Below, piece after piece: positions 45,301 through 52,596 of a stretch of 64,000 nucleotides of DNA; position 1 is the first letter of the stretch; each line of letters begins with the position of its first letter. This stretch comes from Paraburkholderia ultramafica (GTDB lineage: Bacteria; Pseudomonadota; Gammaproteobacteria; Burkholderiales; Burkholderiaceae). Below the pieces are notes generated by a model. That model searched no databases and was not told the origin of the DNA. It was given only the letters and a program-made list of their open reading frames with translations. The stretch lies in the NCBI RefSeq assembly GCF_902859915.1, contig NZ_CADIKK010000019.1:1-64000 (forward strand), written 5' to 3'. Position numbers and translations under genes: made by a program.

Positions 45301-46174
45301 GAGACGCCGTGGACGATGAAAGTTGGGCTGTTCTGTCCGTCAAGCGCAATAAAGCGTCTGCCATGTCTATGAACTGTTGAGATGGAACCGCGATTGCAGT
45401 TGCCTCGCGAAAAGCATCTACGAACGCCTGATGGTCCAACTTACGAGACTTTAGTTGAAGGGTTTTTCGAAGCAGGACGCTTAGAAGAACGTCGTATGCT
45501 CTGCGAGCCGCAGTTATTTCCGCACGAACCATATTCCGGACGTCGGCCAGATAGTCTCGTCCGTCCGCTTCGATTTTCTCCCACGACGGCTGACCGCATG
45601 CAAAGGTTAAGCGCGTCAACAACCGACTACGAAGCTCCTCCAGCGTGCAGCTTTTAAGAAAAGTCGAGAGCTCCCCATCAGTAAATCGCGTGCGAAGTGC
45701 CTCGAGTAGTTCCGTCGCGTCTCCTCCTTTTGCCGACGCAGACCAAACCTCGAGCGCCGACACGTTACTAGAGAGGGGGTTGTCGCGTTCCTTGCCAATG
45801 GTTGATGTTGTCAGATAAGTGAGAAATAACTCTCGTCTGGGATTGCTTTCTTGTAACGAAAAGAGCGTGTTAATGGCTTTCAGAACATCCGGCGAATTAA
45901 GCGTGATAGCACCTGAATCCTTCGTGTCTTTGACCTGTACGGCACGCAAAATCTGTCCGTTCTGATTGGCTGAATTCAATATCTCAGCATAGTCTTCGGC
46001 GACTTCAAGGTGTAATTCGCCGTCCGCGGGCAGACGCATCCATGCAGCCAGCGAGACGTGTAGCTGATACGCATATCCTCGCAACGAAGCAATCGCCTGC
46101 CTCGCCGCTTCATCTTCGTCTATCGTCCACGGATTCGGTCCCGGACCAAATGAAGAAATCGTGTGATTGGCCAT
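42317..46174 (-). CDS. STAND-type NTPase with Cap4/DUF4297-like nuclease N-terminus (Avs-like defence candidate)
   Basis: A 1285-residue protein. N-terminus (~20-190): RGYAYQLHVSLAAWM, LHLEVAEDYAEI (about 58) and AVQVKDTKDSGAIT (about 78) give the E-x-D and QxK pattern of PD-(D/E)XK effectors of the DUF4297/Cap4 class. Then a STAND/NACHT-like ATPase: Walker A VYAEPGAGKSHAL (about 373), Walker B ICILLDGWSEF (about 447), the sensor GTRVIVCARHR and a winged-helix stretch. The C-terminal ~600 residues are helical repeats, as in the sensor region of Avs proteins. Such proteins detect a phage component, oligomerise and cleave DNA; the trigger is not knowable here. It is 147 bp after the DUF4238 gene in the same direction. 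Confidence 0.78.
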   Translation of the reverse strand: MANHTISSFGPGPNPWTIDEDEAARQAIASLRGYAYQLHVSLAAWMRLPADGELHLEVAEDYAEILNSANQNGQILRAVQVKDTKDSGAITLNSPDVLKAINTLFSLQESNPRRELFLTYLTTSTIGKERDNPLSSNVSALEVWSASAKGGDATELLEALRTRFTDGELSTFLKSCTLEELRSRLLTRLTFACGQPSWEKIEADGRDYLADVRNMVRAEITAARRAYDVLLSVLLRKTLQLKSRKLDHQAFVDAFREATAIAVPSQQFIDMADALLRLTDRTAQLSSSTASPVLDFAAIVAAARTLSDNGRPPTLLALFPHVSSRVRGALDRLSEVDRWVVSDDAQNLQQSPRLRLSDLLRHQELHHLVYAEPGAGKSHALFRITASLLAKGNREASEFASGLESDESVPFLLHIAGLKTADEVLQQITALLPDTSLEDMLASPRICILLDGWSEFAAGEHLSQRTKLLRVLAGTRVIVCARHRDPNDTPFRCWTLERLDPMRIRKTVEQSFDRSSMISDEMVDLLRIPLVLSLYLLLGGSMATTGDLMAHFHRHLSKGAPEQFESVLSEAVAILSLSGDRSYNKFISALRKAAETRGVVEPTLVLRQLGTIIQRGSVAIAVHDLYWSWLAGVGYLRQSRIDQAALQLATRESLTLALQSGEFVDPAVVTSTATTDASLAATVDSFRGSASMEPTLSAKLQSMFESSNLSVRYRAALASMHSARATHVGKALNVVNQLASEKLYVRDIVDVLKSDNIFANKAALALWLGGPGTPTFIEAISTVGDERWLPWLEQMFHRGLLEPNLALAAALACGYEIPKWGIEHLPNLLLSEPWQLRFASEKGINRELALWLARNYPQAQGTMFAAWFQANRILVTCGDDAVYEELLQQFSSMTKRAQEVLGMAVPELGDAWVARFQRLAFAEPGAKHHHRLAETVSLEIDDETAREWIERGYYHTGWKVLIARHGQKLLPELTAELPVSFGGQPYVAALQAIALLDEVPESFLMELNSRLFNETSQRLGIAPSVGESLIFVAGKVERLGMAWLIGQILRNPNVFGGYHAKLVLKEYMSWKRKTGLSLQLDPTMGQLSFERWYAHIRFVTAWDEHDSPEALRFVPDVAVEAVLGPFTNDDDKAEKILSRLDKLATYNNALFERMMACERLIPLIPQIFADVVSFFPPTQMLRLAQSGHLKSDVLCHFLRTADDMSFEWTHSFMVNRVVGDPRNLNNIQAVANMLRSYPRETLYHLLRQQLSSDDVAESDNLHWLLRETGSARRELLIDEHGRWLH

Positions 46175-46321
46175 TTCACCTACGCCCGCAAGCTTTGATT
46201 GAGCATGTTCTGAATTTCACCACTTTGCGGACGACTGCGATGCGCAGTCGATGCAAAGTCAAACTGTTGCTGACGGGTGGCTGGAACAAATCTGACCGCC
46301 AGCGACATCGAACAGCTTCAC

Positions 46322-47416
46322 CTATCTCGCCCGTAATTTACGAAACGGGTTCATGCTGTCAGAGGACACAGCTCCTGCATTCCGAACGTAATTCACGCCC
46401 GTGCCGTTTTCGTAAACCGCGCCCGGAACGCGCCAGCGAAGCAGCGCCGGCCATCTCGTAGGCTTCGGATGTAACGCCTGAGTATGCAGTAACGCGTCGC
46501 TGTCACGTGTAGAGTCATTCGGCTCAGTGACGACAAATCGGTCGTACCCATTTTCCGACGAATCAAGGACCGCGTAGTTGACCTTATGTCGAATGGCAAG
46601 TCGATATGTTGCGCAATCTGCATACTGCGCCATCAGGCCTTCTTCCACAGCTGTTTCAGGCACGTAAAGGTTGGCGAAGCAACTGAGCATTTGGTGCTGA
46701 TTCAGTGCCTTCACGTCTCCGACATTGCGCACCTCAACCCAGCCGCGGTCGTGCTGAACGCTGTAGACGTCGCCATCATAAGCGAGACAAAGAATGTCCG
46801 GAGTCAGCGGCAGCAACGTGATTAGGCCGGCTGCACTGAGTCCAAACGAACATCCGCGCGCACGGCGGTCCTCGAGATACCAGCGGTTCGAAGCAACGGC
46901 CGGGTCATCCGAAGTAACGAACGGAACATCAGTTCGATTTCGGACCAAACATAACTTAAGGTCGTCAATGACTGAAGCCACCTCCGACACCATCCCCATC
47001 GCCATTTGAACTGCCTCTTTAATGCCGTACCCCACCGGCGACAATTTACTGCCCACAACAACCTCTGCCTCCGCTGCCATCTCAACGGCACGCCTCGAAG
47101 CTGCTTCCGTGCGTAAGTGCTGAAATAGCCAAAAGAACCGAAGAAACGATTTGTCTTCGTCTTCGAGAAAATATCCAGGCTTACGAATTTTTCTCAGCAG
47201 GTTCGCGTACTGGCCTTCGCACGTTTGAATAATTTCTTCCAGCTTTGGGTCTTCACCGTAAAAATACGACCCGGAACATTGATTCTTAACCGGCGCAGTA
47301 GGAATGAATCTCTGCCGGTCAAGGTTGAAAATTTTTATGGTTGCATTCCCTTCGTCCTTTGTGAAGGCCTTGAGATAACAACGCGGAACAAAATGCTGAT
47401 TTTTATTTGTGGCCAT
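46322..47416 (-). CDS. DUF4238 family protein
   Basis: A 364-residue protein starting MATNKNQHFVPRCYLKAFTK, the DUF4238 hallmark (NQHFVPRFYLxxF). It continues with TIKIFNLDRQ, FLRFFWLFQHLRTEAASRRA, VTSDDPAV (a second family block), and ITLLPLTPDILCLAY. I know no biochemical function for the family; it often appears in defence islands. ATG 47416 is preferred because homology starts there; the frame reaches 47509 upstream inside the next gene. It starts 10 bp after the CD-NTase stop, so it is almost surely in the CBASS-like operon. Whether it is effector, regulator or bystander is open. Confidence 0.85.
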   Translation of the reverse strand: MATNKNQHFVPRCYLKAFTKDEGNATIKIFNLDRQRFIPTAPVKNQCSGSYFYGEDPKLEEIIQTCEGQYANLLRKIRKPGYFLEDEDKSFLRFFWLFQHLRTEAASRRAVEMAAEAEVVVGSKLSPVGYGIKEAVQMAMGMVSEVASVIDDLKLCLVRNRTDVPFVTSDDPAVASNRWYLEDRRARGCSFGLSAAGLITLLPLTPDILCLAYDGDVYSVQHDRGWVEVRNVGDVKALNQHQMLSCFANLYVPETAVEEGLMAQYADCATYRLAIRHKVNYAVLDSSENGYDRFVVTEPNDSTRDSDALLHTQALHPKPTRWPALLRWRVPGAVYENGTGVNYVRNAGAVSSDSMNPFRKLRAR

Positions 47417-47426
47417 ACGTTGAGGT

Positions 47427-48779
47427 CTACAACCAGTAACGCCGTCCTGGGGCAATACGGACGATGTGCTCTGCGCGGCGCACCGTCTCGCCATTCTTAA
47501 CGATTTCACAAATCATTTTGTGTTCACCCTTAAAGGCGGTGTAGGTCCAATACGCCTCTCCGGACGTCAGTAGCTTGTCGTGGGTGAGTTGATTTTCTTC
47601 CTTCGCTTCGTCGCCTTCGTTTCGAACGCTCCAGCGCACACTATATGGAAGTGCGACCCCGAGTGTATTCGCCGTGAAGCGCAAGTGGACGCCTTTCGGC
47701 AAAGCCGCCGACCCGCTGAGGTGCTGCTTATACGTCTTACCCTCCTTCTTGCGGGCGAGCATGCACTCGATGGTCAAGCCCGTCGCAGCGGCTGTCTGGG
47801 CGATTGCCTTTCTGGCACCGGACCAAAAGCTGTGCAAAAAAATTGCGTCCCATGCGGCATACGCCTGCGCGGGCGTACAGGTCCATTGATGCAGGACATC
47901 GAGCCTTGGAAGCCTCTCAGCAAGCACGTCCCGCAGACGCTCTACTTCGCGTCTTCGTCGGTCAGATGAAGTGAACGTGGAGCCGGGAGAAATGGGATTC
48001 TGCACTTCGGCGCTCAAACAGAGTCTTGCGTACAGCGCTTTCAGCGTGTCAAAGAGGGCTACGTCATCCCGCGTCGCGTTCGGCTTATAGACTTCGCATA
48101 CGAGACTCGTGATGATGATGCCGCCTGGAAGCGCCCATCCAGACCGTGACCGAGCAAACGCCTTTACGAATCGCACAATCCGCCGCAGTTGGCCTCTCGC
48201 GACCGAGACCTGCGTGCCTAAAAACGTCTCCAGTAACGTCGGCGGACTTTTGCTGTCTACTTGGTTGGTGAACCAGTTCGTGTACGCCATCGGGTCCCGC
48301 TCTGTCCATTCATCACCACCAGCATGCTCGATTATGGGGCTGCCAAGCCAACTAGTTCGGCGGCGGTAGACCGCGAAATCAATGTGGTAACCCTCTGCGT
48401 ACCAGACCGTGACGGCATTCTTTCGAGCCTCAGGCTCTTTCGTGAAATTGCTGCATTTCTCGAGAAGCGCTTCGCAAACTCTTGCGCGCGCATCACCTGG
48501 CCTCTCGGGAAGGTCATCCGCTTCGAAAATGACCGCAACATCGATGTCGTAATCAATGTGCTCGCTTTGGTTCAGAGTATGCATCGCGTAGCTACCCTGA
48601 TTCCTGCTATCCACGAATGTCTTGTATACAACTCCGTTCTTATCGCCAAGCGACGTCAACCCGGAGGTCAGTCGTTGCAGATTTATGTCCCTATAGGAGC
48701 CAAGGTCGTTCCGCAGCTGGGTGCCGAGGCGAACGTGATTCTCGTAAAAAACAGCGAGTTCTTTCGACGCGTCATACAT
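47427..48779 (-). CDS. CBASS cyclic-oligonucleotide synthase (CD-NTase, SMODS plus AGS-C)
   Basis: A 450-residue nucleotidyltransferase. The core shows GSYAMHTLN (about 62) followed by DYDIDVAVIF (about 75), the GS...DxD metal site, and later YHIDFAVYR as the third acidic strand. The C-terminal ~110 residues (KGVHLRFTANTL, VRWSVRNEGDEA, YWTYTAFKGEHKMICEIV) match the AGS-C sensor domain found with clade D-type synthases paired with Cap4. It should make a cyclic nucleotide on phage infection to activate the SAVED effector. Start ATG 48779 has GGGAGAAG upstream and lies four bases after the Cap4 frame's stop. The longer 464-codon reading has no support. Confidence 0.88.
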   Translation of the reverse strand: MYDASKELAVFYENHVRLGTQLRNDLGSYRDINLQRLTSGLTSLGDKNGVVYKTFVDSRNQGSYAMHTLNQSEHIDYDIDVAVIFEADDLPERPGDARARVCEALLEKCSNFTKEPEARKNAVTVWYAEGYHIDFAVYRRRTSWLGSPIIEHAGGDEWTERDPMAYTNWFTNQVDSKSPPTLLETFLGTQVSVARGQLRRIVRFVKAFARSRSGWALPGGIIITSLVCEVYKPNATRDDVALFDTLKALYARLCLSAEVQNPISPGSTFTSSDRRRREVERLRDVLAERLPRLDVLHQWTCTPAQAYAAWDAIFLHSFWSGARKAIAQTAAATGLTIECMLARKKEGKTYKQHLSGSAALPKGVHLRFTANTLGVALPYSVRWSVRNEGDEAKEENQLTHDKLLTSGEAYWTYTAFKGEHKMICEIVKNGETVRRAEHIVRIAPGRRYWL

Positions 48780-48783
48780 GGCT

Positions 48784-50071
48784 TTACTTCTCCCAAATCC
48801 AGAGTTGCTCAGGCTGCCCATCTGCGGCCACGAGGTCGACCGCCCAAAAGTACGGTGGTCTGCTCCGCTGGGAGTAGTTGTATGCGCGAACCGAACGATG
48901 CATGGTTTGGCTTACCATCTGGCCCAGTCGGAACGAGACCGACATCGGGGTAGCGGCAAAAATATGCTGAGTGGTCGCGGGGTTCTCGTTATGAATCTTG
49001 TCCAAGGCCCTACGAAACGTATTTGCGATAGCGCGTCTGTTCGTGATGAGTAATCACACCGCGCTTGGGCTCCGCGATGCGAACAACAAGGTGTCGATAA
49101 GGCCGGTCGATGGTCTGGTCAATATCCGATTTTGCGACTTGGGCGCTGACATCAACTTGAATAACAGCATCCGGACCACCGATGGGCCCTCCCAAATCAA
49201 TCAGTTCGACACCCAAGTCTGGCCCTTCGTCATCTTGCAGGGGATTCCATTCGCCGCTAGCCGATGCGCCGTCCAGTTCGTAAAGCCGCACATGCTGCCT
49301 ACTGGAGACCGCGGTGCCTGCATGCATTGCCAAGGGAATGTGCGCTATTCCGAAGTAGGCGACAGTGGCTTTGGGATTTGCTCGCAACTGCGCGATGACA
49401 TCCCGGTGCAGATTGCGTTGAAGCGCGAGCGCGCCCCGTGCATCAAGGACCCCGCTTTCGTAAAAGGGCGATGCATCCATGAGCACTTGGTGGAACCCAT
49501 CGGCTGCCGCGACAGGGTCTACGTTGCCGAAGAGTCCGGCATTTTGAAAGGACTGGTGGCAAATAGCGATGAGTTCGGCCGGCGCATCAATTTCGGACAG
49601 CGCGACCAGCAATGAGCGGAAATGCTCACGAGCTACCTTTCGATGGTCTTTGAGCATGTTGAGCATCTGGTCCCAGCTCAATACGTGCACGGGAAACTTT
49701 CCTTGCAGCGCGTGTTGCTCCGTAATGAGGCGCGCCTCTTTCTGCACAGCTACATCCGCGGCTCCGCTCGTGACAAGGTAGTACCGGCTGAGCGCTGGCT
49801 CGAAGGTCAAAGCTTTCTTGACTTCCGCGCGCAACTCGTCCGTCGACACAGAATGTTTATATCGCCCATCCTTGCCTTTGCACTGAACTCCCTCAAGCAT
49901 GCCGGTTTCTGCGTTCGTTCCGTAGACGTCAACACCAGCTTGCGCTTGTCCGGTGCGACCATGCATCGATGCCATCGGGTCTTTCCAATGCGCGGCATAG
50001 AGGTCGCGCGTGAAGCGTTCAAACGCCTGCCAGTCACTCGGCGGTGGTAATTGATATGCGCCAAAAGTCAC
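48784..50071 (-). pseudogene. Cap4-like nuclease-SAVED CBASS effector, interrupted by a frameshift
   Basis: GTG 50071 (GAGAG upstream) opens 353 codons. They contain a PD-(D/E)XK N-terminus (WQAFERFTRDLYAAHW, AGVDVYG, EGVQCKGKDG) and the first half of a SAVED domain (ATVAYFGIAHIPLAMHAGTA, then EGPDLGVELIDLGG). The frame stops at 49010. A second frame, open from 49053 and ending at 48784, gives the missing SAVED C-terminus: RRAIANTFRRALDKIHNENP, then TQHIFAATPMSVSFRLGQ to PPYFWAVDLV. A one-base indel between about 49010 and 49053 separates them. Without it the protein would be ~430 residues, normal for Cap4. Either a true inactivating mutation, a sequencing error, or recoding. Confidence 0.8.
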
Positions 50072-50175
50072 AACGAATTCTCTCAGGTTCTTGATTCGAT
50101 TCCCGAGTCAGCCTTGCTCAGGTATCTTAATTGCTCACACTAATGGAACACAATATATACGAGAATGGCCAAAGA

Positions 50176-50200
50176 CAACCACCACATTTTGTAGTGGTTG
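50176..50200. promoter_or_regulatory. Dyad upstream of the CBASS-like operon
   Basis: CAACCAC (50176-50182) and GTGGTTG (50194-50200) form a perfect 7-bp inverted repeat with an 11-bp AT-rich centre, about 105 bp upstream of the Cap4-like start. It may be an operator for a regulator of the operon. The rest of 50072-50557 shows no gene. Confidence 0.4.
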
Positions 50201-50557
50201 ATTGCAGTGCAATATCTGCCCATTCGAGCTGACAAGGAAAGGTCGACAGTCCACAGCTGCCCGCACGCGCAAACGTTTTCGTCCCTTAATGTCATTTGCT
50301 GCGCTATTTAACGAAAGGAGCCGACGCTCGGAATCAGCAACGGCCAAGTTGCAGTTCGCCTCTGAATCGCGCAGAATTTATTCTCGATGCCCGACAGAAC
50401 GAGGTTTGCAGATTTACCGAACAAATCGGCAGCCAGCACCTCACTAATTTCGTGGTGTGGAGCTTGAGGAGCGGGATGTTACTCGGACGTGCAGCGTCGG
50501 AAAGCCTAGTCTTGCGAGAGATTGCTCGCGCGCGACACGAAGCGGATAGACCTTGTC

Positions 50558-51517
50558 TCACGCCGCGAGCTTGTGCTCGTAGTAGGGCCGGTCCTTGTCA
50601 TCGAGGATGGCATACATCGCTTCCAGGCTCGATGCGCTCGGATTGAGCCACGCTTCGATGTTCTCGGGCTTAATGGGAATGATGCATCGGTCATGGCCGG
50701 CCGCTTCAATCTCTGGCGGCGGCTCATCCGTGATGGCCGCGAACGACAAGAGGTCCGGCTCGCCAGGTTTCGTCCATCGCGACCACAGGCAGGCCACGTG
50801 CATCAGTTGCCCGTTGCTCGGGTGAAACTCGAGGACGACGTTCTCATCCTTATTGTGCGTCTCCAGCAACGTGCCCTCCATCTTCGCCTTCTTCACATTC
50901 TCGTAGAAGACCTCGACGAGCATCACGCCGTGCGTGTAGCCGAAGCACGACTTCCAGAAGCCCTCCAGTGAATTTTTGCGGGCATTGTATGTGCCCGGAT
51001 ATTTCACATCGAAACTGGCTGGCGTCCCCGCAACCCGACACTGGTATCGCATCGGCTTAACCACGTACTCGCCGTTTTCCATCACGAGCACCGGCGCGTA
51101 CCATTCAGGGAAGATGCGTGAGTCGCGCGGCTCCGGTGCGGTCCGGTTGATGTCTTCGATGCGACCTAGTGCCGCGCCGATTTTGTCGGTGGCGATGCGC
51201 CGGCTTTCGGTCGCAGCCTTCGTTACCTTCGATTCCAGCTTGCGCTCAGCATCCGTCAGGCGGGTTCGCTGCTTGAAAAGCTCCTGCTCGAGTTTCGTCT
51301 TCTGCCGAGCGCGTGTCTTGTCGATGAACTGCCAAATCTCACGCTCATCATCGTTCTGCGGGTCGCGGAACGCATCGTCGAGCGCCTTTGGGGTCTTCGC
51401 GCTGCTCCCTTCGGCCTGAAGGAAGTAAAGACGCGCAAACTCGGCGATGTCCATGTGCGCGCCGAACATCCGTACATAACGACGGTAGTCCGCCTGGATT
51501 TGAGCCGAGTAGCACAT
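50558..51517 (-). CDS. SOS response-associated peptidase (SRAP/YedK/HMCES family)
   Basis: A 319-residue protein beginning MCYSAQ; Cys2 becomes N-terminal after Met removal and crosslinks to abasic sites in single-stranded DNA, protecting forks. Family blocks follow: FPEWYAPVLV, YNARKNSLEGFWKSCF (the conserved Asn), HVACLWSRW and AAGHDRCIIPIKPENIEAWL (catalytic His in GHDRC). Unlike the usual ~220 residues, it carries an extra charged helical segment (~45-115: RQKTKLEQELFKQRTRLTDA...) between the start and the core. It is 3 bp downstream of the 93-residue gene and probably controlled by the LexA box at 51864. Confidence 0.9.
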   Translation of the reverse strand: MCYSAQIQADYRRYVRMFGAHMDIAEFARLYFLQAEGSSAKTPKALDDAFRDPQNDDEREIWQFIDKTRARQKTKLEQELFKQRTRLTDAERKLESKVTKAATESRRIATDKIGAALGRIEDINRTAPEPRDSRIFPEWYAPVLVMENGEYVVKPMRYQCRVAGTPASFDVKYPGTYNARKNSLEGFWKSCFGYTHGVMLVEVFYENVKKAKMEGTLLETHNKDENVVLEFHPSNGQLMHVACLWSRWTKPGEPDLLSFAAITDEPPPEIEAAGHDRCIIPIKPENIEAWLNPSASSLEAMYAILDDKDRPYYEHKLAA

Positions 51518-51520
51518 GCG

Positions 51521-51802
51521 TCATCTCCTTTGACTGCACCGAATTTCGGTCCCGATGCATGACCCGTTACATCCGCGACAGAAGTGCCGGTCCCGCACGC
51601 TGTCGTCGACTCGCCAGCTGTTCACTGCGTCGGCAGCCTTCGTGCCCACCGTCCGGCCATTCTCGCTCGCGAAGAACGTCGGCCCACCCGCTCTGCCGCG
51701 CGCGACTGCCTCGTCAATGGTCGCATCCCCGAACGCATCGCGCAATTCGGCCACGAACGCCGCAATCTCCGGCATCGGGTGCTTGCGCACAGGCATGTCC
51801 AT
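51521..51802 (-). CDS. Hypothetical protein with Cys-rich end, SOS operon candidate
   Basis: A 93-residue protein starting MDMPVRKHPMPEIAAFVAEL. The middle (FGDATIDEAVARGRAGGPTF, FASENGRTVGT) looks folded. The tail HFCRGCNGSCIGTEIRC has four Cys in a zinc-ribbon-like spacing. No family recognised. Start 51802 is chosen over 51841 because the longer frame runs into the LexA-box promoter region. It ends 3 bp before the SRAP gene, forming a two-gene unit divergent from imuA. A role in DNA damage response is inferred from this context. Confidence 0.6.
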   Translation of the reverse strand: MDMPVRKHPMPEIAAFVAELRDAFGDATIDEAVARGRAGGPTFFASENGRTVGTKAADAVNSWRVDDSVRDRHFCRGCNGSCIGTEIRCSQRR

Positions 51803-51863
51803 CGACGTCTCCCGTAGTGACCAAAAAGGGGCACTTCGCAAACTGAATTTTTAAGATACGATA

Positions 51864-51879
51864 CTGTACATCCATACAG
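51864..51879. promoter_or_regulatory. LexA (SOS) box
   Basis: CTGTACATCCATACAG fits the LexA consensus CTGT-N8-ACAG exactly, with an AT-rich spacer. It lies 12 bp before the imuA start and 62 bp before the start of the divergent 93-residue gene/SRAP pair, so it can repress both directions until DNA damage. Confidence 0.88.
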
Positions 51880-51890
51880 TATTTCTTGCC

Positions 51891-52538
51891 ATGTCCGCGC
51901 TGCCTCCACACGTCGAGTCGATTCACCCAGCGCTGTGGCGCGGGGCGCAACTCGCGCGCGCCCATGGCAGGACGGTCGATACGGGCTACGCAGCCCTGTC
52001 GGCCGAACTGCCCGGCGGTGGCTGGCCGTTGGGCGCACTGGTGGAACTGCTGGTCCAGCAGCCAGGGATTGGCGAGATGCGGCTTCTGAAGCCCGCGCTC
52101 GCGGAATTGAGTGCGCTACCCGTCGTGCTGCTCCAGCCGCCACATATCCCTAATTCGCTGGCGTTCTCGTATCTCGGCTTGCCAGTGGACCGGCTCATAA
52201 GATTGCGGGCACCGAAGACGGCGGACGCGCTCTGGTGCGCGGAGCGCGTGCTTCAGGCGAAGAGCTGCGGCGCGCTCATCCTGTGGCAGCAGCACATCCG
52301 GACCGAGGCGCTGCGGCGATTACACCTCGCGGCGCAGGCATCCGAAACGCTCCTTGTGCTCATGCGGCCGCTGGCCAGCGCGCAGGATGCCTCGCCCGCC
52401 ACGCTGCGGCTGGCCGTTCGACCGGCTAACGACGGCCTCGTCGTCGATGTCATCAAGCGACGAGGCCCAACGCGAATGGAAACACTGCCCATCACCCTGC
52501 AACCCTCACCGATTAGCCCAACATCAATCATGGGCTGA
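51891..52538 (+). CDS. imuA: ImuA, translesion-synthesis associated protein (orphan)
   Basis: A 215-residue RecA-related protein. It has the family opening VESIHPALWRGAQLA, the block YAALSAELPGGGWPLGALVE and the later VVLLQPPHIPNSLAF and LVLMRPLASAQDAS. ImuA normally acts with ImuB and DnaE2 in SOS mutagenesis, and the three genes are usually one operon. Here the next gene (52597) is a WYL regulator on the opposite strand, so imuB and dnaE2 are absent from this locus. The LexA box overlaps the promoter. The end (PTSIMG) is close to normal length. It could supply extra ImuA to a chromosomal set. Confidence 0.9.
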   Translation: MSALPPHVESIHPALWRGAQLARAHGRTVDTGYAALSAELPGGGWPLGALVELLVQQPGIGEMRLLKPALAELSALPVVLLQPPHIPNSLAFSYLGLPVDRLIRLRAPKTADALWCAERVLQAKSCGALILWQQHIRTEALRRLHLAAQASETLLVLMRPLASAQDASPATLRLAVRPANDGLVVDVIKRRGPTRMETLPITLQPSPISPTSIMG

Positions 52539-52596
52539 CTAAGCAATTGCGTGCATGTGTCCGACGCGGGGGACTCGCGGTTGCCGATTTCACCCG

